The notes beneath the pieces were generated by a model, which was given only the letters and a program-made list of their open reading frames with translations, was not told the DNA's origin and did no database searches. Below, piece by piece: positions 37,773-46,119 of a stretch of DNA of 64,000 nt. Source of the DNA: Trabulsiella guamensis ATCC 49490 (lineage in GTDB: Bacteria > Pseudomonadota > Gammaproteobacteria > Enterobacterales > Enterobacteriaceae). Position 1 is the first letter of the stretch. Each line of letters starts with the position of its first letter. A program made the position numbers and the translations under genes. The DNA is taken from contig NZ_JMTB01000065.1 in assembly GCF_000734965.1 (NCBI RefSeq), positions 1-64,000 of the forward strand, written 5' to 3'.

Positions 37773-37837
37773 AAAAATAGTATATGATGATATTAATGCC
37801 ATAAAGAGAGAAAACAACAAATATTAAAAGCGGGATA

Positions 37838-38031
37838 AAACTGGGAATGATCGTAATATTCGACTCTGGCAGAAAACAAACTCGAATCAGTACGATGATG
37901 AGTCGGGGCTGTTCTATAACTGATACTACGAACTGTTACAGATAAGGTATATCACCCTGATTGCGATTAGGCTCAAAGGTGGGTGAAATCTTTATCAATA
38001 TCCTTTAAATCCCGTATCTAAAGCAGACCCA
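37838..38031 (+). pseudogene. Degenerate Rhs core-end fragment
   Basis: One reading frame gives QYDDESGLFYN-stop-YYE, then RYITL, IRLKGG-stop-NLYQYPLNP and ADPLGL. It matches the main Rhs sequence [11 protein letters not shown]...RYITQ...[16 protein letters not shown]...DPLGL, with in-frame stops. It directly precedes the orphan tip and marks it as cut from a former rhs gene. The 37773-37837 stretch before it is AT-rich without a gene. Confidence 0.8.
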
Positions 38032-38550
38032 TTGGGATTGATAGTGTTTGGTGGCGAATATGGCAAATGGGCGGATTCCGCAAGGAATTCCATATCTAAA
38101 GGCTATGTGGCATCCGATGATGGAATGGCAGCAATAAATGTAGCTAATAGGCCCCTATCTCGCTCTCTTTCGGTTGATATTGGCGGATCTTTGGATGCTT
38201 TTAGTGGAGGTAGTTTTACTACAGGTATAGCGATTGGAACAAATGACAAGGCATCAGGTAATCGGGATATTTGTATGTATTACATGCTATGTGAACATAG
38301 CGGAATAGGTTATGCTGCAGGGTTATCTATTTCGGGAACAGTTTCTGGTGGTGGAGTTCCCCCCGGAGAAACTGAATCAAAGGGCATGATGTATTCGGGA
38401 GGACTTCTGGGAAAACTTTCAGCTTCAAGTGCCAAAGATATGAATGTAAATTATTCTGGAACACTAAGTTCCGGACCTGGAATTGGTGTTTATGCTGGAG
38501 AACTTACATGCTCTAAAATTTCCAGATGCATATCTGAGATGATGGGGTAG
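38032..38550 (+). pseudogene. Orphan Rhs C-terminal tip (cassette 2)
   Basis: 172 codons, homologous to the tip of the full rhs gene: same start LIxFGGExGKW, the same glycine/serine pattern, and the same two cysteine pairs (DICMYYMLC, LTCSKISRC; both C-x5-C). The only start codon is a TTG within the PLGL remnant, with no ribosome site, and in-frame stops lie just upstream, so it should be silent. It could be reactivated by recombination with the full gene through the shared core end. An intact partner gene follows after four bases. Confidence 0.78.
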
Positions 38551-38554
38551 CAAT

Positions 38555-39016
38555 ATGAAAAGCAAGAAGCTAATTATATTTTTCATGGTTTTACTCCCTA
38601 TTTTATTTACATTATTTGGCTCAGAATTAAGACATAAATACATTAAAAATGATGAGGAAATTAGAGAGCTTGCAAAGCAGCAAGTTAATGTAATCCAAGA
38701 GAATTATAACGATGGAGCGTTATTGGAAATTTATAACAAAGGAACAAATGACTTTAAAAAAATCACTCCAGAAGGCGATTTTCTTTTACTAATGAAAAGG
38801 AAAAAAGAAGTATTAGGCTATTTTGTAAGCTCAGAACTACTGACAAGTAATGTTATAAACTCAAATGTTGTAATTCTTACATATCGTTCTACATATAAAA
38901 ATTATTCATTAATTGAAGAGTTTCAATTTATCCGAAAACATAAAGACGATGACTTGCAATTGGGGACATATTTTATTGATGATGGAGGGCAGCGAGGTGA
39001 CGTCATAATGCAATGA
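38555..39016 (+). CDS. Membrane-anchored immunity-like protein (cassette 2)
   Basis: 153 residues. One N-terminal membrane span (about 6-22, IIFFMVLLPILFTLF) is followed by a soluble domain on the far side of the membrane. The soluble part aligns with the frameshifted lipoprotein at 37402-37772, so the two are paralogous immunity proteins for the two homologous tips. The shape (helices, then beta strands with VVILTYRSTYKNYSLIEEFQF) is reminiscent of NTF2-like DUF3887/DUF4019 domains; that is only an impression. GGGG overlapping the tip stop may serve as ribosome site. AT-rich like its neighbours. Intact, so it may still protect against siblings that deploy this tip. Confidence 0.65.
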   Translation: MKSKKLIIFFMVLLPILFTLFGSELRHKYIKNDEEIRELAKQQVNVIQENYNDGALLEIYNKGTNDFKKITPEGDFLLLMKRKKEVLGYFVSSELLTSNVINSNVVILTYRSTYKNYSLIEEFQFIRKHKDDDLQLGTYFIDDGGQRGDVIMQ

Positions 39017-39069
39017 AGTAATGCCTAAACGGATGGGGAGTAACCACAGGGTATATGAAATAATCACCA

Positions 39070-39344
39070 GTGGAGCAGATTAAGATTCAGATGGAGCAGG
39101 AACATATGGCGCTGCGTAAAACTCACCTGTATCACTGCGACCACCGCGGCCTGCCGCTGGCGTTGATACAGACCGACGGCAGAATCGCGTGGAGTGCAGA
39201 ATACGACGAATTTTATCATTTCCGGAAGGAAAGAAGCAATATGGAAATGATAACTCTAACTATAATTTCATAGTGAATAACTGTCAGGACTTTGTAAGCG
39301 ATGTTTTGGATGAGTACAAAAAATTAGAAGGTGCGAAACAATGA
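39070..39344 (+). pseudogene. Third Rhs fragment: core piece joined to a toxin tail
   Basis: 39112-39210 nearly repeats the main rhs core at 36553-36651 ([28 protein letters not shown] at protein level, about three base differences). The core frame then jumps, with loss of DEWGN to DPLGL, into a different tip end. That tail reads in another frame as NNCQDFVSDVLDEYKKLEGAKQ (in part) and stops at 39342-39344. The tail's NCQDF motif recalls the catalytic Cys motif of NlpC/P60- or LRAT-like enzymes. The deletion and frame mismatch make it inactive. Its stop overlaps the next ATG (ATGA). Confidence 0.7.
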
Positions 39345-40267
39345 GCCGTTTTCTAGTAAAAATTATTATCGCTTCTTTCTGCCATTCAGATAGCGATTTG
39401 AAAAGATTGAACTAAAATAGCGAATTAATAGTTCTCAAAAAATTAGCAACGCAGGGTGATGTGAAAGCACAAACAGCATTAGGATTTGCTTATGGAAATG
39501 GTAACGGTACAGCACGCAATTACATAAAAGCGAAATATTGGTATGAAAAAGCAGCGCAGCAAGATTACGCACCAGCGCAATTCAATTTAGGCCTTTTATA
39601 TGAAAATGGCTGGACAGGGAACAATAACTTTATATTAGCAAGAAAGTATTACCACAAAGCTGCAAACCAAGGCTTTATTAGTGCTCAAATAAATTTAGGA
39701 ATTCTTTTTATAAATGGCAATGGAGGAGAAGTTGATTATTATCAAGCAAGGGAGCTTTTTCTGAAGGCTGCCGAATCCAGTAATCCTGTTGCCATGTATA
39801 ATTTGGGTTATATCTATAACTATGGACTGGGCATTCCCAGAGATGATGTTCAGGCTGTAAAGTGGTATAGTCAAGCTACAGATCTTGGTTCAATGAGTGC
39901 AAGAAATTCGCTTGCTCTATTCTATGCAAAAGGTTTAGGCAATCTTCCAGTCGATAAAACCAAGGCATTGAAGCTAATAAGCACTTCTGCCTGCCAGGGT
40001 TACGCCGCAGCCCAAAATAATTTAGGTATATTGTATTTCGATGGCACGGATGAATTACCAAAAGATTATCTGCAATCCTACGCCTGGTCTTCAGTGGCTT
40101 TTCATAATGGTTTTAAAGAAGCAGGAGCTTTACGAGACTTAATTATTAAAAAATTAAAGGAGCAGGAAATTGAAAAAGCCAAAGAGCTTTCTAACCAATA
40201 TATTAAAAATTACTCCCCTTCGCTTAATATGGATGGTACAGATAAAGAGTGTGAGGACTTACAATAA
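39341..40267 (+). pseudogene. Sel1-repeat immunity-like gene with early stop
   Basis: ATG 39341 overlaps the stop of the toxin tail. The frame runs 24 codons with a hydrophobic start (FLVKIIIASFC), meets TAA at 39413-39415, then stays open in the same frame to 40267. The distal part (268 residues from GTG 39461) has about six Sel1 repeats of the AxxxLGxxYxxGxG type. Sel1-repeat proteins often serve as immunity partners of secreted effectors. A single nonsense change probably inactivated a signal-bearing Sel1 protein; reinitiation at GTG would give a cytoplasmic form. Confidence 0.7.
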
Positions 40268-40575
40268 AAGTTAGTGCCGTATCATTGCAATAAATCACTT
40301 TTAACTGGTGAGGTTAATGCCTTAAATCAAATATGAAATGATGGTGATTGTAGCTTTAGCGATACATATATCGCAACTGATGTAGGGATTCTAACTGAAG
40401 GTCGAGGCTTGATAGCCACAACAGGTAGAAATGTTGCTGGATATTCAATCAGCGATATGATTAAAGGAACACTCAAACAGAACAGGGTGTTGTTTCAACA
40501 ATACTTGGTTCAGTATTCGGCTATGGAACAGGAAAGAGTTTAGGGGCCGTAGCTAATGGGACTGTCGCAACAGCA
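40268..40575 (+). pseudogene. Degenerate toxin-like remnant
   Basis: No intact gene. Short frames read CSFSDTYIATDVGILTEGRGLIATTGRNVAGYSISDMIKG (in part) and, after a frame change, VVSTILGSVFGYGTGKSLGAVANGT. The second resembles the glycine-rich end of polymorphic-toxin or haemagglutinin-type proteins. AT-rich like the other tips. Most likely a fourth decayed tip. Identity uncertain. Confidence 0.4.
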
Positions 40576-40674
40576 GGTGGTGGGAATCATCACCCTGAAC
40601 GACGTGATGACCACGCTGATGGGCGACCTGGTCAGTCAGAGGCTGGAAGAGCAGAAGAAAGGCGCTGCGTAAGG
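40576..40674 (+). repeat. Duplicated 3' end of paeA (ytfL)
   Basis: 40576-40654 matches paeA 32416-32494 with three base differences. At the 10-bp word GGAAGAGCAG it jumps to paeA 32789 and continues to the stop codon (frame ends LEEQKKGAA). In paeA the same word occurs at 32485-32494 and 32779-32788, so the copy has lost the DNA between them. It marks the right edge of the Rhs island. Confidence 0.9.
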
Positions 40675-40690
40675 CCACCGCTTAAACATT

Positions 40691-40718
40691 AACGGCTCCC
40701 TGTGGGAGCCGTTTTTTA
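40691..40718 (+). terminator. Terminator, probably the native paeA terminator
   Basis: AACGGCTCCC and GGGAGCCGTT with a 3-base loop, followed by TTTTTT. It sits 17 bp after the duplicated paeA stop. Confidence 0.88.
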
Positions 40719-40750
40719 TTTTATAAACTACTGCATAGCACAGCTGCTGG

Positions 40751-40957
40751 TTACGCCATCTCCGTTTGCAGACGCATAACCTGACGGTTGACTTCAGACA
40801 TCACAGAGAGATGCTGCTTGTCTTTCACTTTCGGGATAAGGATTTTGCCCTTATCAAATTCGAAAGCCCCAACGTCCTTGATGTACAACCGTCCACGGAA
40901 CAGGATCTTCACGTACTTCGCCACCTGAAGCGGGTTGTAGCGTTGGAAAATTTTCAT
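40751..40957 (-). CDS. ytfK: Stringent-response modulator YtfK
   Basis: 68 residues, almost identical to E. coli YtfK, which binds SpoT and shifts it toward (p)ppGpp synthesis in phosphate or fatty-acid starvation. The frame extends 31 codons further, but ATG 40957 gives the known [15 protein letters not shown] start and has an AGGAGAGAAAAGA ribosome site. Divergent from ytfJ across 321 bp with no gene; a weak PhoB-like box lies in that gap. Confidence 0.95.
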   Translation of the reverse strand: MKIFQRYNPLQVAKYVKILFRGRLYIKDVGAFEFDKGKILIPKVKDKQHLSVMSEVNRQVMRLQTEMA

Positions 40958-41082
40958 TCTTTTCTCTCCTGCAGTATTGCGCTCCTGTGGTACCACAATC
41001 GGTCCAACGTGTCGGGGCGCAAAATTTAAAGCTCTAAAACTATAGTTCATAACCGGGAAGATACCCAGTATGTATAAGTTTA

Positions 41083-41100
41083 TTTACCTTTTGATTACAG
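41083..41100 (-). promoter_or_regulatory. Possible PhoB box upstream of ytfK
   Basis: On the minus strand CTGTAAT begins an 18-bp stretch whose first half matches the Pho-box half CTGTCAT at 6 of 7, but whose second half matches only about 3 of 7. ytfK is phosphate-responsive in E. coli, which is the main reason to note it. Confidence 0.3.
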
Positions 41101-41278
41101 TAATTCAGAATTTTCGTTTCAGCTATACGCAGAAGGCAGTATAAGTCTTCGTTTTTTCTCATATATGTGCGTTCGCCCGCAAACTGGCATCGGGATTGCG
41201 GGTAAAGCGGCGAAATCGCACTTATGATTATTGTTCGAACCAAGTGGTCGGATCACCTGCATAAAATAAGGAAACACC

Positions 41279-41836
41279 ATGACCCTACGTAAGCTGATGG
41301 CGCTTTCGTGCCTTTTACTGCCGCTGATGGCCTCCGCACACGATTTTCAGGAGGGGCAGCGCGTCCCGCCGGTGGGTATTGCTGACCGCGGTGAGCTCAT
41401 GCTTGATAAGGATCAGTTTAGCTATAAAAACTGGAATAGCGCGCAGTTGCCTGGAAAAGTGCGCGTCGTGCAGCACATTGCCGGTCGCACCTCGGCAAAA
41501 GAGAAAAATGCCGCGCTGATTGAAGCGATCAAAGCCGCGAAATTCCCTCATGACCGCTATCAGACCACCACGATTGTCAACACCGATGACGCGATCCCCG
41601 GCTCCGGCATGTTTGTACGCAGCAGCCTTGAGAGCAATAAAAAGCTCTATCCGTGGTCGCAGTTTATCGTCGACAGTAACGGCCTCGCGCGCAAAGCCTG
41701 GCAACTGGACGAAGAGAGTTCGGCTATCGCCGTGCTGGATAAAGACGGTCGCGTGGCGTGGGCGAAAGACGGTGCCCTGACACAGGAAGAGGTGCAGCAG
41801 GTGATTGCCCTGCTGCATAAGCTACTGAAAGATTAA
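41279..41836 (+). CDS. ytfJ: YtfJ family periplasmic protein
   Basis: 185 residues, thioredoxin-like fold family. Signal peptide about 1-20 ([10 protein letters not shown]) predicts the periplasm. No CxxC motif is present, so a redox role is doubtful, and no function is established. Full length compared with E. coli YtfJ. It converges with cysQ, with a 4-bp overlap of the two 3' ends. Confidence 0.93.
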   Translation: MTLRKLMALSCLLLPLMASAHDFQEGQRVPPVGIADRGELMLDKDQFSYKNWNSAQLPGKVRVVQHIAGRTSAKEKNAALIEAIKAAKFPHDRYQTTTIVNTDDAIPGSGMFVRSSLESNKKLYPWSQFIVDSNGLARKAWQLDEESSAIAVLDKDGRVAWAKDGALTQEEVQQVIALLHKLLKD

Positions 41837-42573
41837 TAAATAGAGACTCTGAAGCCGGGGTTGAGGAACGATTCACGCGGGGTGTAATCCAGCGGTTTTC
41901 CCTGCCAGTCGTGAACGTGCGCCCCGGCGGCAGCGGCGACGGCGTGCCCGGCAGCGGTATCCCAGACGTTAGTCGGCCCGAAGCGCGGGTACAGCTGCGC
42001 CTGCCCTTCCGCCACCAGGCAAAACTTCAGCGATGAGCCAATCGACGTGGTCTGGTGCTCACCCAGTTGTTGCAGGTATTCCTGCAGTTCGCCATCGGCG
42101 TGCGAACGGCTGATTACCACCAGCGGCGGCCTGGCGTCGCGCACCTGAATCTGCTTACGTACCCCGCATTCCTCTTTCCACGCCTTACCGTCGGCAGCGC
42201 TGTACATCATTTTCATGACCGGGGCATATACCACGCCCAATACCGCTTTCCCTTTATCAATCAATGCGATATTGACGGTAAACTCGCCATTGCGCTTGAT
42301 AAACTCCTTGGTGCCATCCAGCGGATCGACCAGCCAGTAACGCTGCCAGTGCTGACGCACATCCCAGGCCGGAGGATCTTCTTCCGACAGCACCGGGATC
42401 TCCGGCGTCAGCGCCTGCAGCCCTTTCAGAATCACCGCATGAGCGGCGATGTCTGCCGCCGTCACCGGGGAGTCGTCCTGCTTGCTGGCGAGTTCCATCG
42501 GCTGTTTTCCGTCGTACACCTGCATAATGGCGTCGCCTGCCTCCCGTGCAAGCTGGCAAATTTTATCTAACAT
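41833..42573 (-). CDS. cysQ: 3'(2'),5'-bisphosphate nucleotidase CysQ
   Basis: 246 residues, Mg-dependent, Li-sensitive phosphatase of the inositol-monophosphatase fold. It removes PAP, a by-product of sulfate assimilation. Metal-site motifs are LSEEDPP (about 63-69), [12 protein letters not shown] (about 79-90) and [20 protein letters not shown] lies six bases upstream, but GAGAGGTGGGT precedes ATG 42573, the E. coli start. Divergent from cpdB (188-bp gap with no gene). Confidence 0.97.
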   Translation of the reverse strand: MLDKICQLAREAGDAIMQVYDGKQPMELASKQDDSPVTAADIAAHAVILKGLQALTPEIPVLSEEDPPAWDVRQHWQRYWLVDPLDGTKEFIKRNGEFTVNIALIDKGKAVLGVVYAPVMKMMYSAADGKAWKEECGVRKQIQVRDARPPLVVISRSHADGELQEYLQQLGEHQTTSIGSSLKFCLVAEGQAQLYPRFGPTNVWDTAAGHAVAAAAGAHVHDWQGKPLDYTPRESFLNPGFRVSIY

Positions 42574-42761
42574 ACCCACCTCTCGTGGTCGCTTTTGCGT
42601 TAACTCATTGTTTTATTTATATCGTATCGCGACGAAATCCGCTATCTGTGAGACATTGCCAGTTTCCTGAGTTTCTTTTATGGCAAGATTCACAGTTCTG
42701 TAAGCAACACGCTGTAATTACATTTATTTCTGCCGAACAGATCAACAAAAGGATGCCCCTG

Positions 42762-44705
42762 ATGATTAAGTTTAGCGCAACGCTCCTGGCGACGCTGATT
42801 GCCGCCAGCGTACAGGCCGCCACCGTGGATCTCCGCATCATGGAAACCACGGATTTGCATAGCAATATGATGGACTTCGATTATTACAAAGACAGTGCGA
42901 CGGAAAAATTCGGACTGGTACGTACTGCCAGCCTGATCAACGCCGCACGTAGCGAAGTAAAAAACAGCGTGCTGGTGGATAACGGTGACTTAATTCAGGG
43001 CAGTCCGCTTGGTGATTACATGGCCGCAAAAGGGCTGAAAAAGGGGGACGTCCATCCGGTCTATCAGGCGATGAACACGCTGGATTATGCCGTCGGTAAC
43101 CTCGGTAATCATGAGTTCAACTATGGTCTCGACTACCTTCAAAAGGCGCTGGCGGGAGCGAAATTCCCCTATGTGAACGCCAATATTATCGACGTGAAAA
43201 CCGGTCAGCCGCTGTTCACGCCGTACCTGATCAAAGAGACGCCGGTGCAGGACAGCGACGGTAAAACGCAAACCCTGCGCATCGGCTATATCGGCTTTGT
43301 GCCGCCGCAGATCATGACCTGGGATAAAGCCAATCTCGACGGCAAAGTCACCGTCAATGACATCACTGAAACCGCGCGCAAATACGTGCCGGAGATGCGG
43401 GCGAAAGGCGCCGATCTGGTGGTGGTGGTCGCCCACTCGGGCCTTTCTGCTGACCCGTACCAGACGATGGCGGAAAACTCGGTGTACTACCTGAGCAACG
43501 TTCCCGGCGTTGACGCCATTCTGTTTGGTCATGCACATGCGGTATTCCCCGGCAAAGATTTCGCCAGCATCAAGGGCGCGGACATTGAAAAAGGATTACT
43601 GAACGGCATTCCGGCAGTGATGCCAGGCATGTGGGGTGATCACCTTGGGGTTATCGATTTGGTACTGAATAACGACAGCGGCAAATGGCAGGTGACGCAG
43701 GCGAAAGCCGAAGCGCGTCCGATTTACGACGCGGTGAGTAAGAAATCGCTGGCGGCGGAAAACGCTGATTTAGTGAAAATCCTTAAGCCTTCTCACGACG
43801 GCACCCGTGAATTCGTCAGCAAACCGATCGGCAAAGCGGCCGACAATATGTACAGCTACCTGGCGCTGGTGCAGGACGACCCGACTGTGCAGGTGGTGAA
43901 CATGGCGCAGAAAGCTTACGTCGAGCACTTCATTCAGGGCGATCCGGATCTGGCAAAACTGCCGGTGCTGTCGGCGGCAGCGCCATTTAAAGTCGGCGGA
44001 CGGAAGAACGATCCGGCAAGTTTCGTTGAAGTGGAAAAAGGCCAGTTGACCTTCCGTAACGCGGCGGATCTTTATCTCTACCCGAACACACTGATTGTGG
44101 TGAAAGCCAGCGGCAAAGAAGTGAAAGAGTGGCTGGAGTGTTCCGCCGGGCAATTTAACCAGATAGACCCGACCAGCAGCAAACCGCAATCGCTGATCAA
44201 CTGGGACGGTTTCCGTACCTATAACTTCGACGTTATCGACGGGGTGAATTATCAGATTGATGTCACACAGCCGGCCCGCTACGACGGCGAATGCCAGACC
44301 CTCAACGCGCACGCGGAACGTATCAAAAATCTGACGTTTAACGGCAAGCCGATCGATCCAGATGCCACTTTCCTCGTAGCGACCAACAATTACCGTGCCT
44401 ATGGCGGCAAATTTGCCGGTACCGGCGACAGTCATATCGCTTTTGCTTCGCCGGATGAAAACCGCGCGGTACTGGCAGCGTGGATTGGCGAGCAGTCGAA
44501 GAAAGCCGGGGAAATTCACCCGGCGGCAGATAATAACTGGCGTCTGGCACCTGTCCACAGCAGCACGCCGCTGGATATCCGCTTTGAGACCTCGCCGTCA
44601 GCGAAAGCCGCCACGTTTATCAAGGCAAACGCGCAATATCCAATGAAACAGGTTGCCACTGATGAGATTGGATTTGCCGTTTATCAGTTGGATTTGAGCA
44701 AATAA
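42762..44705 (+). CDS. cpdB: 2',3'-cyclic-nucleotide 2'-phosphodiesterase/3'-nucleotidase
   Basis: 647 residues, periplasmic enzyme that lets cells use external cyclic nucleotides. Signal peptide about 1-19 (SVQA-AT). Metallophosphatase domain with [20 protein letters not shown] and [10 protein letters not shown], then a 5'-nucleotidase C-terminal domain with the substrate-stacking [11 protein letters not shown]. The frame is open far upstream, but AAAGGA precedes ATG 42762 and gives the E. coli N-terminus [12 protein letters not shown]. Full length. Confidence 0.97.
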   Translation: MIKFSATLLATLIAASVQAATVDLRIMETTDLHSNMMDFDYYKDSATEKFGLVRTASLINAARSEVKNSVLVDNGDLIQGSPLGDYMAAKGLKKGDVHPVYQAMNTLDYAVGNLGNHEFNYGLDYLQKALAGAKFPYVNANIIDVKTGQPLFTPYLIKETPVQDSDGKTQTLRIGYIGFVPPQIMTWDKANLDGKVTVNDITETARKYVPEMRAKGADLVVVVAHSGLSADPYQTMAENSVYYLSNVPGVDAILFGHAHAVFPGKDFASIKGADIEKGLLNGIPAVMPGMWGDHLGVIDLVLNNDSGKWQVTQAKAEARPIYDAVSKKSLAAENADLVKILKPSHDGTREFVSKPIGKAADNMYSYLALVQDDPTVQVVNMAQKAYVEHFIQGDPDLAKLPVLSAAAPFKVGGRKNDPASFVEVEKGQLTFRNAADLYLYPNTLIVVKASGKEVKEWLECSAGQFNQIDPTSSKPQSLINWDGFRTYNFDVIDGVNYQIDVTQPARYDGECQTLNAHAERIKNLTFNGKPIDPDATFLVATNNYRAYGGKFAGTGDSHIAFASPDENRAVLAAWIGEQSKKAGEIHPAADNNWRLAPVHSSTPLDIRFETSPSAKAATFIKANAQYPMKQVATDEIGFAVYQLDLSK

Positions 44706-44708
44706 GGT

Positions 44709-45107
44709 TTATGCCGGACGGCGCTTCGCCAGCACGTCCGGCAAATTCACTTCGATCCAGTCCGCCAGCGCCGCGACTTTCTCGCTAATCTGCTCTCCAG
44801 GCGGTGTCAGGCTATATTCAACATGGGGCGGCACGACAGGGTAAGAGACGCGGTCGACAAAACCATCCTGCTCCAGCGCCTGTAACGACTGCGCCAGCAT
44901 CTTTTCGCTCACCCCGCCCATTTTACGCCGCAGATCGCTGAAGCGATGCGTACCGTCGCGCAGGGCAACCAGAATCAACACGCCCCAGCGGCTGGTGACG
45001 TGTTTCAGCACATCCCGCGACGGACACTGTTCGGCAAACAGGTTACCGTTGCGCATCTGCTCGCTCAGCGTCGGCGTCGGCGTCGGCGTCGGCATCGTCA
45101 TTTTCAT
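44709..45107 (-). CDS. ytfH: HxlR-family regulator YtfH
   Basis: 132 residues, winged helix-turn-helix of the HxlR type. Core: CPSRDVLKHVTSRWGVLIL, then the recognition region RFSDLRRKMGGVSEKMLAQSL. The N-terminus PTPTPTPTL is encoded by a 6-bp tandem repeat, and the last residues (LAKRRPA) fall inside a REP-like palindrome; both ends therefore differ from the E. coli protein. AAGG sits before ATG 45107. Divergent from qorB, which it probably controls. Confidence 0.9.
   Translation of the reverse strand: MKMTMPTPTPTPTLSEQMRNGNLFAEQCPSRDVLKHVTSRWGVLILVALRDGTHRFSDLRRKMGGVSEKMLAQSLQALEQDGFVDRVSYPVVPPHVEYSLTPPGEQISEKVAALADWIEVNLPDVLAKRRPA
44712..44743. repeat. REP-like palindrome in the 3' end of ytfH
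   Basis: TGCCGGAC (44712-44719) and GTCCGGCA (44736-44743) flank GGCGCTTCGCCAGCAC, the typical enteric REP layout. It codes the last codons of ytfH and lies 7 bp from the cpdB stop. Confidence 0.7.
45069..45092. repeat. Hexanucleotide tandem repeat in ytfH
   Basis: Four exact copies of CGTCGG (CCGACG on the coding strand) code for Pro-Thr repeats near the start of YtfH. Copy change would alter length by two residues without changing frame. Confidence 0.9.
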
Positions 45108-45119
45108 ACTTACCTTTTT

Positions 45120-45142
45120 GTACGTACTTACTAAAAGTTAGT
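45120..45142. promoter_or_regulatory. Candidate YtfH operator between ytfH and qorB
   Basis: Palindrome GTACGTAC (45120-45127) is followed by ACTAA-AAG-TTAGT (45130-45142) in the 83-bp divergent promoter region. HxlR regulators usually bind such inverted repeats at their own divergent promoter. Confidence 0.5.
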
Positions 45143-45190
45143 TAAGGTGTTAGCGTAGCACATCACCTGACGAACACGAAGGAGAAAACC

Positions 45191-46039
45191 ATGATTGCTA
45201 TTACCGGAGCGACCGGCCAGCTTGGCCAGCTTGTGATCGCTGAACTATTAACCCGCGTTGCCGCCAGCCAGATCGTGGCAATTGTTCGTAACCCAGCGAA
45301 AGCCGATGACCTCCGCCAGCAGGGGATTACCGTCCGCGAAGGTGATTATAACGATCCGGCGGCACTGACGGCGGCGCTTCAGGGCGTGGACAAACTGTTG
45401 TTGATCTCATCCAGCGAAGTGGGCAAACGCGCCGCGCAGCACCGTAACGTGATCAACGCCGCCCGTACGGTGGGAGTGAAATTTATCGCTTACACCAGCC
45501 TGCTGCATGCGGACACCTCACCGCTCGGCCTGCATGTTGAACACGTTGATACTGAAAAACAGCTGGCAGCGTCTGGCATTCCGTACGCTCTGTTGCGCAA
45601 CGGCTGGTACACCGAAAACTATCTGGCAAGCGCGCCACCTGCTATAGAGCATGGCGTGTTTATCGGCGCGGCCGGAGACGGCAAAATCGCCTCAGCCACC
45701 CGTGCGGACTATGCTGCGGCCGCCGCCCGCGTCATCAGCGAAGACGGTCATGCCGGCAAAATATATGAACTGGCGGGCGACAGCGCCTGGACGCTGAGCG
45801 AGCTGGCCGCCGCGCTCAGCAAGCACAGCGGTAAACCGGTGACCTATCAGAACCTCAGCGAAGCCGATTTCGCTGCTGCGTTGAAAGGCGTTGGCCTGCC
45901 TGCGCCCATCGCCGACATGCTGGCTGATTCCGACACCGGTGCTGCGAAAGGCGGCCTGTTTGATGACAGCCACACGCTGAGTCGCCTGATCGGTCGCCCG
46001 ACCACCGCACTTGAAAAAAGCATCGAACGCAGCCTGTAA
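45191..46039 (+). CDS. qorB: NAD(P)H:quinone oxidoreductase 2 QorB (YtfG)
   Basis: 282 residues, atypical short-chain dehydrogenase of the NmrA-like group. The NADP-binding motif GATGQLGQLV is at residues 6-15, and TSLLHADTSPLGL and RNGWYTENYL are conserved. In E. coli it reduces quinones with NADPH. A GAAGGAGAAAACC ribosome site precedes the ATG. Divergent from its probable repressor ytfH. Confidence 0.94.
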   Translation: MIAITGATGQLGQLVIAELLTRVAASQIVAIVRNPAKADDLRQQGITVREGDYNDPAALTAALQGVDKLLLISSSEVGKRAAQHRNVINAARTVGVKFIAYTSLLHADTSPLGLHVEHVDTEKQLAASGIPYALLRNGWYTENYLASAPPAIEHGVFIGAAGDGKIASATRADYAAAAARVISEDGHAGKIYELAGDSAWTLSELAAALSKHSGKPVTYQNLSEADFAAALKGVGLPAPIADMLADSDTGAAKGGLFDDSHTLSRLIGRPTTALEKSIERSL

Positions 46040-46119
46040 TTGTTAACAACTGGTTATTTTTTGTGGCACTCCACCGGGTCATCTCTGATAATGGGAAAAT
46101 GACCCGCGTGGAGGACACC

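Noticed and set aside
46063-46119. Longer N-terminus for the AraC regulator
   Set aside because: Upstream GTG and ATG codons lack ribosome sites, while GGAGG is placed for GTG 46120.
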